DNA from: Flavobacteriales bacterium
GTDB lineage: Bacteria; Bacteroidota; Bacteroidia; Flavobacteriales; CAJXXR01
Direction of reading: 5' to 3'
DNA length: 35,155 nt
Assembly (NCBI GenBank): GCA_025210805.1
Contig: JAOAQX010000009.1
Location: 1-35,155, forward strand
Part shown: positions 23,594 through 32,429 of the stretch, piece after piece
Layout of the letters: the number at the start of each line of letters is the position of its first letter
Position numbering within the stretch: the stretch's first letter is position 1
Notes under the pieces: model-generated
The model's database searches: none
Told to the model about the DNA's origin: nothing
The model's input: the letters and a program-made list of their open reading frames with translations, nothing else
Program-made: the position numbers and the translations under genes

Positions 23594-24784
23594 TTAAAAA
23601 ACCTCTAATTTCCCCATTGCTCTCAATCCTTGAGATTTATCAGAAATTTTATAGAAGAGTATTCCTGGCTTTATACCTAAAGGTATTTGAATCTTTATTT
23701 CATCACTATTCAGCACAGGAGAAGTTGATTGAAACAAATATCGTCCTTGAATATCATAAAAATCAACTTTAACTTCTCCTGAAGAATTCTCTACCGTTAT
23801 ACTCACCTCTTCCCCTACAGAAACTGGATTTGGATACACAGAACTATTTGAAAAATCTAATTCGTCTAAGCCTATAAAATCTTCCGCAGCATGATATCGA
23901 TAAATCACTCTTTCAACGGCTCCATTTTCTATAATGAAAAACAAAGGTGATGCGGGATACCCAGGTCTATAGAATGCGTAATACTCTTGTTTATTCGTAT
24001 CCGTTTGTGAGAGTCCAAAAGCATTCAACAAGGCAGCTGGAGCTGGATTTCCATTTAGAAAATGACTATCTGTACTTAAAATATTTATTTTTACTAACAA
24101 TACATCCATTTCTTCGGTTGCAGAGTGATCTGGTTTTGGTAAAGTGAGCTTTCCGTAACCCACAACTTCTCTTTCTGCAAATTTTTGCTTACGGGTAAAC
24201 GCAGGAACATTATTTAGATTAAAAGCACTAACTGTTACATTAAAATGTAAATCATATACCTCGCTCCCAGACCAAGAGTCTTGATAATTCAAAGGAAATT
24301 TTAGTATATCGATTCTTCCATTTAAATCATTTACAGCATTCGGAGGATAATGAACCTTATCATTGGAATTACCAGTAATCGATTGAAGAGAAACCGTTTT
24401 TCCTTCAAAGGTTCTTCCTGTCAAATACCACCCTTGTTGGTCAATCGCTTCATAAGACCTACTAGGGAGCGTATAAGTAATTGTTCCAAGACCATACACC
24501 TTATCAGCCTGATAAGAATTTATAGCATCTGAAAAATGAGTGTTATTCGTTTCATCTACATGAGCTCTTTCTCCTTTTGCATCACGCAAAACATTTGCAT
24601 AATTCCATACTTTGTTTGCCCCTATTTCTGGCAAAGTAATGGAAGACGAAAAAGAGACTTCAAAACTGTCTATCCAAGAATGGGGTCTAGGATAATTCTC
24701 TTGTGTAATTGTAACTTGGGCTTGTGTATCCTGCCCCATCAAAGACATTACAAAAAGACCAATAATTAATAGTGTTTTTTTCAT
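23594..24784 (-). CDS. Secreted protein with T9SS type A sorting domain
   Basis: This 396-residue protein has a signal peptide ending DTQAQ (about residue 23). Its body is beta-rich with no recognised enzyme motif. The C-terminal domain of about 80 residues (from VYPNPVSVGEEVSI through DIQGRYLFQ to GKLEVF) is the Por-secretion type A sorting domain. It is therefore exported by Sec, taken across the outer membrane by the type IX system, and released or anchored after removal of that domain. It stands alone between two terminator or AT-rich regions. The function of the mature protein is unknown. Confidence 0.88.
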   Translation of the reverse strand: MKKTLLIIGLFVMSLMGQDTQAQVTITQENYPRPHSWIDSFEVSFSSSITLPEIGANKVWNYANVLRDAKGERAHVDETNNTHFSDAINSYQADKVYGLGTITYTLPSRSYEAIDQQGWYLTGRTFEGKTVSLQSITGNSNDKVHYPPNAVNDLNGRIDILKFPLNYQDSWSGSEVYDLHFNVTVSAFNLNNVPAFTRKQKFAEREVVGYGKLTLPKPDHSATEEMDVLLVKINILSTDSHFLNGNPAPAALLNAFGLSQTDTNKQEYYAFYRPGYPASPLFFIIENGAVERVIYRYHAAEDFIGLDELDFSNSSVYPNPVSVGEEVSITVENSSGEVKVDFYDIQGRYLFQSTSPVLNSDEIKIQIPLGIKPGILFYKISDKSQGLRAMGKLEVF

Positions 24785-25110
24785 TTTTGTTTGAGTTTTA
24801 GTTTGAAAAAAAAGCTTTTTGACTTCGGTAATTCATTACTCACCAAAAAGCCTTCACAAAACTAGCACTAGCAATACATAATCTGTATCACAAACAAAAC
24901 CAATAGAATAAAAAACAAAATAATTATATAAAAAACAGAACATAAGATAAAATAAACAGAACATTTCAATAATTTCACAAAAAAAATTCTTGTTTTATAT
25001 GTTTTCCTATATTAGAATATTCTATCAAAGAAAAATTAAAATACAAGCCTAAAAAACAAGAGCTTTTGGAATACGAAAAAAGGGTATTTTGAATAAAAAA
25101 TTCTGGAATA
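24785..25110. other. Gene-free stretch upstream of T9SS cargo gene
   Basis: It includes a possible minus-strand -7 element TAGTTTTG (24857-24864), 72 bases before the cargo ATG, and an AT-rich palindrome AAAAAGCTTTTT (24809-24820) in the presumed leader. The remainder to 25110 is very AT-rich, without a gene, tRNA or clear repeat. Confidence 0.5.
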
Positions 25111-26142
25111 TTAATAAGTCAAATCCAACTGCTCTATTGTTTTATTTCGCCCTTGAATTCGACAAGAAATTTTTGCAGAATCAAAATAAAAGTCGATGAT
25201 TCCAAAAGAGGGTTCATGAACCACTTTTCCTTTTCTTAAAGGATTATCTTCTCCTTTGAAATTTGAATAAGAATGGGTGAGTCCACTTGAGGTAAAATCT
25301 AGTAAAGGGTGATTTCCTACGGTGTCTTCCAAAACTGAAAACTCAGACAAGTGGCGATCTCCAGATAACAGAATTGTCGGCTGGGCATTTTTTATGAGCT
25401 TTTTGAGTTGATCGAGCTCATGTGGGAGATTTCCCCAAGATTCATAACCATGTTGGGTACTTAAAAACTGAATACTCCCCACAATGATATTCCAATCTAC
25501 AGAGGAATCCGAAAGTCTTTCTTCTAACCAATTCCATTGGATTTCTCCCAAGATCGTTCCTTTGCCGTATTCATTGGGAATATATCGTTTTTTACCTGTG
25601 GAATCTTTGGTTAAGGAAGTTCTGTGGTAGCGTGTATCTAAAACAATGACTTGAATTTTCCCTTTAGGATGATTAAAATACTGGTGGTAGAAAATGCCTT
25701 TTCTTTCTCTTCGGATATCGTCTTTGGGCACACCCAAAAAATCAAGGAATAGACCTTGTGATTCTTCTCTTTTTGAGAATTCAGCACCACCGTCATTGAG
25801 TCCATAATCATGGTCATCCCATGTTGCCATAACGGGGACATTGTTTTTAAGTTTTTGGTAAGAAGGATTGGAAATTAGCTCTTGATAATCGCTCCACATT
25901 TCTTGCATATCCTCCGTATCCGAATAGATATTATCGCCTCCCCAAATCCAAACATCAGGTTTTTGATGGAGGATTTTCTCATAAAACGGATTTTCTTGAT
26001 ACTGCTTGTTGCAAGAACCAAAACTCAGACGAAAATCTGATTTTTTGATGGGTTCTACACTTTTTTGTGGCACGATAGACGACTGTTCTTCTTTGCAAGA
26101 AAAAAAGGCAAATAATAGTAGGACGTAAAGGAGAATTTTCAT
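25111..26142 (-). CDS. PhoD-like metallophosphatase lipoprotein
   Basis: A 343-residue protein with a lipobox ending FFSC (C16), so it is lipid-anchored. The calcineurin-like phosphatase core of the alkaline phosphatase D family follows, with motifs FGSCNKQ, GGDNIYSD, ATWDDHDYG, LDTRYHR and LLSGDRHLSE in the expected order. These supply Asp, Asn and His metal ligands. It lacks the long N-terminal Ig-like domain of classical PhoD and is about 150 residues shorter. The likely activity is phosphoesterase on the cell surface or in the periplasm; the substrate is not known. It stands alone. Confidence 0.9.
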   Translation of the reverse strand: MKILLYVLLLFAFFSCKEEQSSIVPQKSVEPIKKSDFRLSFGSCNKQYQENPFYEKILHQKPDVWIWGGDNIYSDTEDMQEMWSDYQELISNPSYQKLKNNVPVMATWDDHDYGLNDGGAEFSKREESQGLFLDFLGVPKDDIRRERKGIFYHQYFNHPKGKIQVIVLDTRYHRTSLTKDSTGKKRYIPNEYGKGTILGEIQWNWLEERLSDSSVDWNIIVGSIQFLSTQHGYESWGNLPHELDQLKKLIKNAQPTILLSGDRHLSEFSVLEDTVGNHPLLDFTSSGLTHSYSNFKGEDNPLRKGKVVHEPSFGIIDFYFDSAKISCRIQGRNKTIEQLDLTY

Positions 26143-26326
26143 TTTTGGCGGTTTTTACAGAATTGCAAAGTAGCTAAAAAATAGAAAGCTGAAGTCAAAA
26201 TTTCGTTAGATGAATGTTAAGGATTATTTTCTAACTTTCATTTGGACAAAATGAAGAGATTTCTTTTGTTAAAACTCAAAAACACCTTGCTGTATGGTAT
26301 AACGACAGATATGTTGAAGATTAAAG

Positions 26327-27709
26327 TTATTTATACCTTCTTCTCACACCCAAAATAAAGAAAGCTAGAACGATTGTATTGATTAATATTTCTACCTTTA
26401 GTAGGTATTTTGGAACTTCATTATTAAAACTTGAGCCAATTTTCAAAAAGGGCAATGCATCAATACCTCCCAATAAGTACTCTATTTTAACACTCTCTAA
26501 AAATTTAAATAGAGACCAAGCATTTTCATGTATTGGTGAAAAATCATTTATAATCCAAATATTAATAAAAGGCCAACCAATGAAAACTAAAAAAAGTAAT
26601 ATACCCAAAGGTTTGGAATAATCAACAGTATATCCCCCTACATAATAATAAATTTGATGAACAATCCATTCCCAACTATATTTATTCTGAAGATTAAGTA
26701 CTCTTCTTTTCATTTCCATTTCCGAAAAATACGCTTTACCAACAAACTCTATCGAACTATTCGATACGAATGATATTTTTAATTGTCTATATAACTCTTC
26801 CATGCCCTTAAAATGCTTAATAATATCACCCCCCTTATCAGGTTTATTTTCCCTATATAAAATAATTCGATTTGATTTTCCCTCATTGAAATTACAATTC
26901 ATAAAGTGAATTGTAGAAATATTTGTACTTCTAATACTCCATTTATTAATATCGCAACTACTCACAATAATATTCCCAGTAAAACTTACGTAATTCAACA
27001 ACACGGAACCATCCAGATGATTAATACTTAAATGACTACCTAAAAATCGAACACCTGAAAATTCCATAAAATTATTTACATGCTTCAAATTTATATTCCA
27101 GAATCTTGTACTATTCCCTAAAAATATAGCATTTGTAAACAATAGTTTTGCCTTCTCAACTGTAATACTATGCCATGTAAAGTCCTTATTGAATACGCAG
27201 TCCGTAAAGTCTACATCCACATCATTCCTAAATTGAGAATTCTCAATTAGAAAAAACCCATCAAATCTCACTGAATAACAATCCATTCCACAATCAAGTT
27301 CAGTCCCAGAGAAACTAATATCACCACCTAGAATCGAATTACTAAAGGTTAATACATTTTTAAAATGAGCTCCATAACCACTTAACTTTTTAAAAAACAA
27401 ATCTCCTTCTAAACAAACTTCATTCTCGAATGTAGAATTATTAAAGTTAATATCTTTAAAATGTGATTGCGAAATTTTTATTTTGCCTTTAAACAGGGCA
27501 TTAGCAAATACAAAACTTGTTTCGCTCTTAAACAGTTTAGAAATATTAATATTTCCTTTAAATTCAGAAAGATTAAAAAGGTAATCACCTTTTTTAAATG
27601 GTAAATCAGAAAAATCAATATCGGTAGTGAATTTACAAGTTGTAAAATCCATTCTTCCCTGTTCAACAAATTGCCTAAACTCCTTATTATTTATTTCCTC
27701 TATTGACAT
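26327..27709 (-). CDS. Pentapeptide-repeat protein with channel-like C-terminus
   Basis: A 460-residue protein. Residues about 20-285 form degenerate repeats with F or N every five to ten positions (INFNNSTFENEV, VDFTDCVFNKDF, HFMNCNFNEG), the signature of a pentapeptide-type beta-helix. A linker (MEELYRQLKISF, then KAYFSEMEMKRR) precedes YVGGYTVDYSKPLG and two membrane segments (about 368-388 and 436-456) separated by a re-entrant-like region around YLLGGIDALPF. This order resembles pentapeptide proteins carrying an Ion_trans_2-type pore, but a canonical selectivity filter is not evident. No signal peptide is present. It is single, with AT-rich flanks. Confidence 0.7.
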   Translation of the reverse strand: MSIEEINNKEFRQFVEQGRMDFTTCKFTTDIDFSDLPFKKGDYLFNLSEFKGNINISKLFKSETSFVFANALFKGKIKISQSHFKDINFNNSTFENEVCLEGDLFFKKLSGYGAHFKNVLTFSNSILGGDISFSGTELDCGMDCYSVRFDGFFLIENSQFRNDVDVDFTDCVFNKDFTWHSITVEKAKLLFTNAIFLGNSTRFWNINLKHVNNFMEFSGVRFLGSHLSINHLDGSVLLNYVSFTGNIIVSSCDINKWSIRSTNISTIHFMNCNFNEGKSNRIILYRENKPDKGGDIIKHFKGMEELYRQLKISFVSNSSIEFVGKAYFSEMEMKRRVLNLQNKYSWEWIVHQIYYYVGGYTVDYSKPLGILLFLVFIGWPFINIWIINDFSPIHENAWSLFKFLESVKIEYLLGGIDALPFLKIGSSFNNEVPKYLLKVEILINTIVLAFFILGVRRRYK

Positions 27710-27827
27710 GACTTAACTTTAAAAGTTAAATATATAGCTATTATTCTTGATTTTAATTAACTAGACATGAAATATACACTAGGAATATTTAAATTTTCTT
27801 GTTCAAAAAAAACAAGATAATCTTCCT

Positions 27828-28394
27828 CTAAAACTCAAAAACACCTTCAGGAGTAATACAGAAATCCAGTGGAAAATCAAATTCATCTACATCGTCAATT
27901 TCTACGGGCTGAGTATCTAGAGTTAAACCAATTAAAATAGTGTTTTCTCGGCATTTTGCTAGAAAACGATCATAAAAGCCTTTTCCATATCCCACACGAT
28001 TTCCTTTTTTATCAAATGCTAAAAGAGGCACGAAAACCACATCAATAGACTCTTCATTTACATGAATTCCACGAATGGGTTCTGGGATTCCAAATTTCGT
28101 TTTATACAACTCCGTATCCACATCATAGCGAATATGCTCAAGAGTCATATCTTTAAAATCTGCTTTGGGCAAAGCAACTTCTTTCCCTAATTCATCTCTT
28201 AAAAAATGAATAAAAGGCCAGGTATTTACTTCTTTATTTCTTTTTATGGGGAGAAAAGAATGATAGACTTGGTGTTGCCAAATGGGGAGTCTTCTGGCGT
28301 GTTCAAAAATTTGATTAGACAAGCGATCAACTTCTTTTTCTTTAAGTTGCTTTCTGTATTGTACTATTTCTTTTCTAATTTCTTCTTTTTTCAT
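27828..28394 (-). CDS. 5-formyltetrahydrofolate cyclo-ligase
   Basis: This 188-residue cytosolic enzyme converts 5-formyl-THF to 5,10-methenyl-THF using ATP, recycling folate. It matches the family in length and in motifs: RKEIVQYRKQL at the N-terminus, VNTWPFI with a preceding basic region, PKADF, GIPEP, and the phosphate-binding GYGKGFYDRF near residue 134-143. It lies between an AT-rich gap and the trxB terminator and appears to be its own unit. Confidence 0.93.
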   Translation of the reverse strand: MKKEEIRKEIVQYRKQLKEKEVDRLSNQIFEHARRLPIWQHQVYHSFLPIKRNKEVNTWPFIHFLRDELGKEVALPKADFKDMTLEHIRYDVDTELYKTKFGIPEPIRGIHVNEESIDVVFVPLLAFDKKGNRVGYGKGFYDRFLAKCRENTILIGLTLDTQPVEIDDVDEFDFPLDFCITPEGVFEF

Positions 28395-28474
28395 TTCTAA
28401 TTATTTGTTGGTAGTTTTTATATTTTCTCTGAGATTACTGCCAAAAATCAGCATTTGGATAAAGATAAAAAAAT

Positions 28475-28511
28475 AGAAGTTGAATTCGATCAAAAATCAA
28501 ACCCAACTTCT
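28475..28511 (-). terminator. Terminator after trxB
   Basis: AGAAGTTG (28475-28482) pairs with CAACTTCT (28504-28511). On the minus strand the stem is followed by TATTTTTTTATC, a good U-tract, 25 bases past the trxB stop. Confidence 0.55.
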
Positions 28512-28535
28512 TTACTTTATAGAATTTACCTAAAA

Positions 28536-29474
28536 TTAGTGAGCAAATTCTGCAAGGTAACGCTCAGCATCCAAAGCTGCCATACAACCCGAACCTGCTG
28601 CCGTAATTGCTTGACGATAGATTTTATCTTGAATATCTCCTGCGGCAAATACCCCTGGCTTATTCATTTTTGAACTTCCTGCTTCTGTTATTAAATAACC
28701 TGATTCATCCATATCTAGCTGACCTTTGAAGACATCTGAGTTTGGCTTATGCCCAATAGCTACAAAGAATCCTGTTGCTGGAATATCGTATTCTTCTCCT
28801 GAAGCACTATCTTTCACTCTTACTGCTTCCACTCCTTTTTCTCCAAGAATCTCTACTGTACTGTGATTGAACTTTACATCTACATTTTCGATATTTAAAA
28901 CTCGAGTTTGCATAGCTTTTGAAGCTCTCATTTCGTCTTTACGCACTAGCATAGTAACTTTCTTACAGATTTTAGAAAGGTAAGAAGCTTCTTCTGCGGC
29001 TGTATCACCACCTCCAACAACTACAACTTCCTGTCCTCTATAGAAGAATCCATCACAAACCGCACAAGCCGAAACTCCAAAACCATTCAGCCTTTCCTCT
29101 GAAGGAAGACCCAACCATTTTGCTGAGGCTCCTGTTGAAATAATTACTGTGCGTGCTTCTATTTCTGTACTTTCATCAATAGTTACTTTATGCCAAGCTC
29201 CAGCTTCTTCTGCAAAATCTACTTTGGTAACCAATCCAAAACGAACATCTGTTCCAAAACGCTCTGCTTGAGCTTTTAGATCTTCCATCATCTCCGTTCC
29301 ATTTACCCCTTTTGCATAACCTGGAAAATTATCTACCTCAGTAGTAATAGTCAATTGTCCTCCTGGTTGCATTCCTGTATAAACTACAGGTTTGAGTTCT
29401 GCTCTTGCGGCGTATATTGCTGCGGTATATCCCGCTGGTCCTGATCCTACGATAAGGCAATCTATTCTTTCCAT
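28536..29474 (-). CDS. trxB: Thioredoxin reductase
   Basis: A 312-residue NADPH-dependent flavoprotein that reduces thioredoxin. It has the FAD-binding GSGPAG (residues 10-15), the redox pair CAVC (C137 and C140) followed by DGFF, the NADPH-binding GGGDTAAEE (154-162), and the closing FAAGDIQD. All fit low-molecular-weight bacterial TrxB. The ATG at 29474 starts just before the first beta-strand; an in-frame ATG 39 bases upstream would add residues outside the fold. It could supply electrons to the thioredoxin-type peroxidase at 19497, though the two are not linked genetically. Confidence 0.96.
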   Translation of the reverse strand: MERIDCLIVGSGPAGYTAAIYAARAELKPVVYTGMQPGGQLTITTEVDNFPGYAKGVNGTEMMEDLKAQAERFGTDVRFGLVTKVDFAEEAGAWHKVTIDESTEIEARTVIISTGASAKWLGLPSEERLNGFGVSACAVCDGFFYRGQEVVVVGGGDTAAEEASYLSKICKKVTMLVRKDEMRASKAMQTRVLNIENVDVKFNHSTVEILGEKGVEAVRVKDSASGEEYDIPATGFFVAIGHKPNSDVFKGQLDMDESGYLITEAGSSKMNKPGVFAAGDIQDKIYRQAITAAGSGCMAALDAERYLAEFAH

Positions 29475-29510
29475 ATTCTTGTCGATCTTATGATTAATAA
29501 TTTGATGTGT

Positions 29511-29518
29511 CAAAAGTA
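29511..29518 (-). promoter_or_regulatory. Candidate -7 element for trxB
   Basis: On the minus strand this reads TACTTTTG, an exact TAnnTTTG match, 36 bases before the chosen trxB ATG. It also argues against the more upstream start, which would begin at or before the promoter. Confidence 0.5.
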
Positions 29519-29737
29519 GTATAATTCAAATTGATGGTATGTGATAAATGATAAAAAAAATTTATAATTAAATATATTTAACCTATAATACCCATATGTG
29601 TTTATTTACTCATAAGTATTATACCTACACTTAATAAGTAACCTATATTAGTCATCTTCATCAATTCTTTTCGATTTTTTTTGGGAGAAATCAGTTCTCT
29701 GCTTTTCTATATTTTACAAAAGAAAAAGGATCATAAA

Positions 29738-29779
29738 AAAAAATCCATCTCTCTAGTAATTAAGAAAGATGGATTTTTT
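29738..29779 (-). terminator. Terminator after hppD
   Basis: AAAAAATCCATCT (29738-29750) pairs with AGATGGATTTTTT (29767-29779) around a 16-base loop. The minus-strand product ends in a run of nine T, just past the hppD stop at 29798. Confidence 0.82.
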
Positions 29780-29797
29780 ATTTAATATCAAGTCACC

Positions 29798-30961
29798 TTA
29801 CAAGGTTCCTCTATTTTCTTGTTCTCTTTCAATTGCTTCAAAAAGTGCTTTGAAATTTCCTACTCCAAAAGATTGAGCTCCTTTTCTTTGAATAATCTCA
29901 AAGAACATCGTTGGTCTATCCACCACAGGTTTTGTAAAGAGTTGAAGTAGGTATCCTTCGTCATCACGATCAATAAGGATTCCATGCTTTTTCAATACTT
30001 CTACGTCTTCATCAATATCTCCTACACGCTCAAGAAGGTCGTCATAATAGGTTTCTGGTACATATAAAAATTCTACTCCACGATCCCTCATGGCAGAAAC
30101 AGTTGCCACAATATCATTGGTAGCCACAGCTATATGTTGTACTCCAGGACCATTATAAAAATCGATATATTCTTCTATTTGGGACTTCTTTTTCCCTTCT
30201 GCTGGTTCATTTATTGGGAATTTTATTCTACCATTTCCATTACTCATTACTTTACTCATTAGAGCTGTAAAATCAGTAGAAATATCATCATCTGTAAAAG
30301 AAACTATTTGAGCAAATCCCATTACTTCTTTATAGAAATTACACCAAGTCATCATATCTCCCCAATCTACATTTCCTACCATGTGATCTACATAACGAAA
30401 ACCAACTGGCTCTGGGTTATAATGAGATTCCCATTTTTGGTATCCTGGTAAAAATATTCCCTGATAGTTTTTACGCTCAACAAATATGTGTACCGTTTCT
30501 CCGTAAGTATGAATTCCAGATCTTACAACAAATCCGTTTTCATCTTCTTCTTTGGTAGGCTCCATATAAGATTTTGCCCCACGTTTGGTAGTTTCTTCCC
30601 AAGCTTTGGTTGCATCTTCTACCCAAAGTGCCACTACTTTTACTCCGTCTCCATGCTTGTCGATATGTTCGTTGATTACTCCACCTTCATCAAGAGGCGT
30701 AGTGAGCACCAAGCGGATTTTATCTTGTTTCAGCACATAGGAAACACGGTCTTTGAGTCCTGTTTCTAATCCTGCAAAAGCTTCAGATTGAAATCCAAAA
30801 GCGGTTTTATAAAAATGTGCAGATTGCTTTGCATTCCCCACATAGAGTTCTATATAATCTGTTCCTAACAAAGGCAAGAAGTCTTCTGCCTCGTCAAAAA
30901 GCTTCTCCAAACCATAAGTAATGTTTTGGATATTTTTTAGGTTTTTAATTTCTGCTGCCAT
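29798..30961 (-). CDS. hppD: 4-hydroxyphenylpyruvate dioxygenase
   Basis: This 387-residue Fe(II) enzyme converts 4-hydroxyphenylpyruvate to homogentisate in tyrosine breakdown. Two vicinal-oxygen-chelate halves are visible, and the C-terminal half carries the iron ligands H193 (VDHMVGN), H276 (GVQHIAV) and E355 (FFEIIQR). The closing QSFGVGNFKALFEAIE is the conserved C-terminal helix that closes the active site. It begins 21 bases after the homogentisate dioxygenase gene and ends at a strong terminator, so the two form an operon for consecutive steps. Confidence 0.96.
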   Translation of the reverse strand: MAAEIKNLKNIQNITYGLEKLFDEAEDFLPLLGTDYIELYVGNAKQSAHFYKTAFGFQSEAFAGLETGLKDRVSYVLKQDKIRLVLTTPLDEGGVINEHIDKHGDGVKVVALWVEDATKAWEETTKRGAKSYMEPTKEEDENGFVVRSGIHTYGETVHIFVERKNYQGIFLPGYQKWESHYNPEPVGFRYVDHMVGNVDWGDMMTWCNFYKEVMGFAQIVSFTDDDISTDFTALMSKVMSNGNGRIKFPINEPAEGKKKSQIEEYIDFYNGPGVQHIAVATNDIVATVSAMRDRGVEFLYVPETYYDDLLERVGDIDEDVEVLKKHGILIDRDDEGYLLQLFTKPVVDRPTMFFEIIQRKGAQSFGVGNFKALFEAIEREQENRGTL

Positions 30962-30982
30962 AATTCTTTAGGTTTTATTTGC

Positions 30983-32143
30983 TTAGTGATGAAGCCAAGA
31001 TTTGTGATAATCTTTTACTTCAAGCTCTAATGCTTGTTTGGTTATTTTTAAAGGTTTAAAGGTATCTACCATCACGGCGAGTTCTAATGTTTCTTTCTTT
31101 CCAATAGATCTTTCATAAGCACCGGGGTGTGGACCATGCGGAATTCCTGCTGGATGCAAGGTTATTTGCCCTTTGTCTATATCATTTCTGCTCATAAAAT
31201 CGCCATCTACATAGTATAGAACTTCATCAGAATCTATATTTGAGTGGTTATATGGTGCTGGTATAGCGTCTGGATGATAATCATATAATCTTGGAACAAA
31301 AGAACAGATTACAAATGCATCCGTCTCAAAATTCTGATGAATTGGTGGAGGTAAATGAACACGCCCTGTAATCGGTTCAAAATCGTGAATTGAGAATGCA
31401 TAAGGAAAATTATATCCATCCCACCCTACAATATCAAAAGGATGTGATCCATAGATATAATCATATAAAATTCCTTCTTTCTTGATTTTAATAAGAAATT
31501 CTCCCACTTCATCATGTGTTTCTAACTCTGATGGAGTTCTAAAATCTCTTTCACAAAAAGGAGAATGTTCTAGCAGTTGTCCAAACCAGTTTCTGTAGCG
31601 TTTTGGGGTATAAATAGGTCTATAAGATTCTACAATAAATAATCTATTTTCCTCTGTATCAAAATCTATTTGATAAATTATTCCTCTTGGAACTACTAAA
31701 TAATCACCGTAAGAAAATGGAATATTTCCCAATTGAGTTCTGAGTGTTCCTGTTCCTTCGTGAATAAAAATCACCTCATCTGCATCAGCGTTTTTAAAGA
31801 AATATTCTCTGAGTGAGTTCTTTGGTCTTGCCAATTCTATGGTACAATCAGAATTCGTAAGCACTGGTGTTCTACTTTCTAAATAATCCTCTGTTGATTG
31901 TACATTAAATCCTTTATAACTTTTCATGACCATAGAATGCTCTTCGGCAATTTGTGGTCTAATTTCTTTTTTCCCTACTACGTCTTTTACAATCGTAGGT
32001 GGATGAATATGATACATCAGGCAAGACATTCCGTCAAAACCAATGGTACCAAATAATTGCTCGTGGTAAAGCTTTCCATTTTCGTCACGGAATTGACAAT
32101 GACGCTTGTGTGGAACCTTCCCTAGTTTGGTATAAAAAGGCAT
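30983..32143 (-). CDS. hmgA: Homogentisate 1,2-dioxygenase
   Basis: A 386-residue cupin-fold Fe(II) enzyme that opens the homogentisate ring to give maleylacetoacetate, the step after HppD. The N-terminus MPFYTKLGKVPHKRH and the later HIHPPT, HEGTGTLRTQLG and PAPYNHSNIDSDEVLYYV stretches match the family. Iron-binding His and Glu lie in the last of these, and another His in the following IPHGPHPG. The start at 32143 was chosen because MPFY is the family's usual beginning; an in-frame ATG 54 bases upstream adds a basic, unrelated leader. Maleylacetoacetate isomerase and fumarylacetoacetase genes are not in the window. Confidence 0.94.
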   Translation of the reverse strand: MPFYTKLGKVPHKRHCQFRDENGKLYHEQLFGTIGFDGMSCLMYHIHPPTIVKDVVGKKEIRPQIAEEHSMVMKSYKGFNVQSTEDYLESRTPVLTNSDCTIELARPKNSLREYFFKNADADEVIFIHEGTGTLRTQLGNIPFSYGDYLVVPRGIIYQIDFDTEENRLFIVESYRPIYTPKRYRNWFGQLLEHSPFCERDFRTPSELETHDEVGEFLIKIKKEGILYDYIYGSHPFDIVGWDGYNFPYAFSIHDFEPITGRVHLPPPIHQNFETDAFVICSFVPRLYDYHPDAIPAPYNHSNIDSDEVLYYVDGDFMSRNDIDKGQITLHPAGIPHGPHPGAYERSIGKKETLELAVMVDTFKPLKITKQALELEVKDYHKSWLHH

Positions 32144-32202
32144 AAACTCGTATTTTTCAGATTTGTTTTGGCAATTTAGAACTTTTTTTCGGCTCAAAAA
32201 AA

Positions 32203-32243
32203 GATAAATATCAGTTTAGATTATATAAATATGATAAATATCA
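32203..32243. promoter_or_regulatory. Paired palindromic sites upstream of hmgA
   Basis: The 11-mer GATAAATATCA occurs at 32203-32213 and again at 32233-32243, exactly 30 bp apart (about three helical turns). Each is itself a GATA-AA-TATC palindrome, and the second extends to ATGATA-AA-TATCAT. They lie 60-100 bases upstream of the hmgA start. A regulator responding to aromatic amino acids could bind here, but AT-rich sequence makes chance a fair alternative. Confidence 0.35.
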
Positions 32244-32358
32244 TGTTTTTTGATCACGTTTCTCTATCTAAATAAAATTTGAGCTATAATTTACAGAATT
32301 TATACCGATTATATGCTAAAATTACTCACTTATTGAGACAAACACACTTTAATTTTTG

Positions 32359-32390
32359 TTGAAAAAAACCATTAATATTCAGTACTTTTG
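32359..32390 (+). promoter_or_regulatory. Candidate promoter of apt
   Basis: TTG at 32359-32361 and TACTTTTG at 32383-32390 (exact TAnnTTTG) are separated by 21 bases, close to the Bacteroidota -33/-7 spacing. The apt ATG follows 39 bases later. Confidence 0.5.
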
Positions 32391-32429
32391 ACTGATAAAA
32401 ATTTGTAGGATCTACTTATTGAATTTTAA

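Noticed and set aside
27797-27817. Hairpin TCTTGTT/AACAAGA as terminator of the cyclo-ligase gene
   Set aside because: The minus-strand product is followed by A-rich sequence rather than a T-run, and the stem is short.
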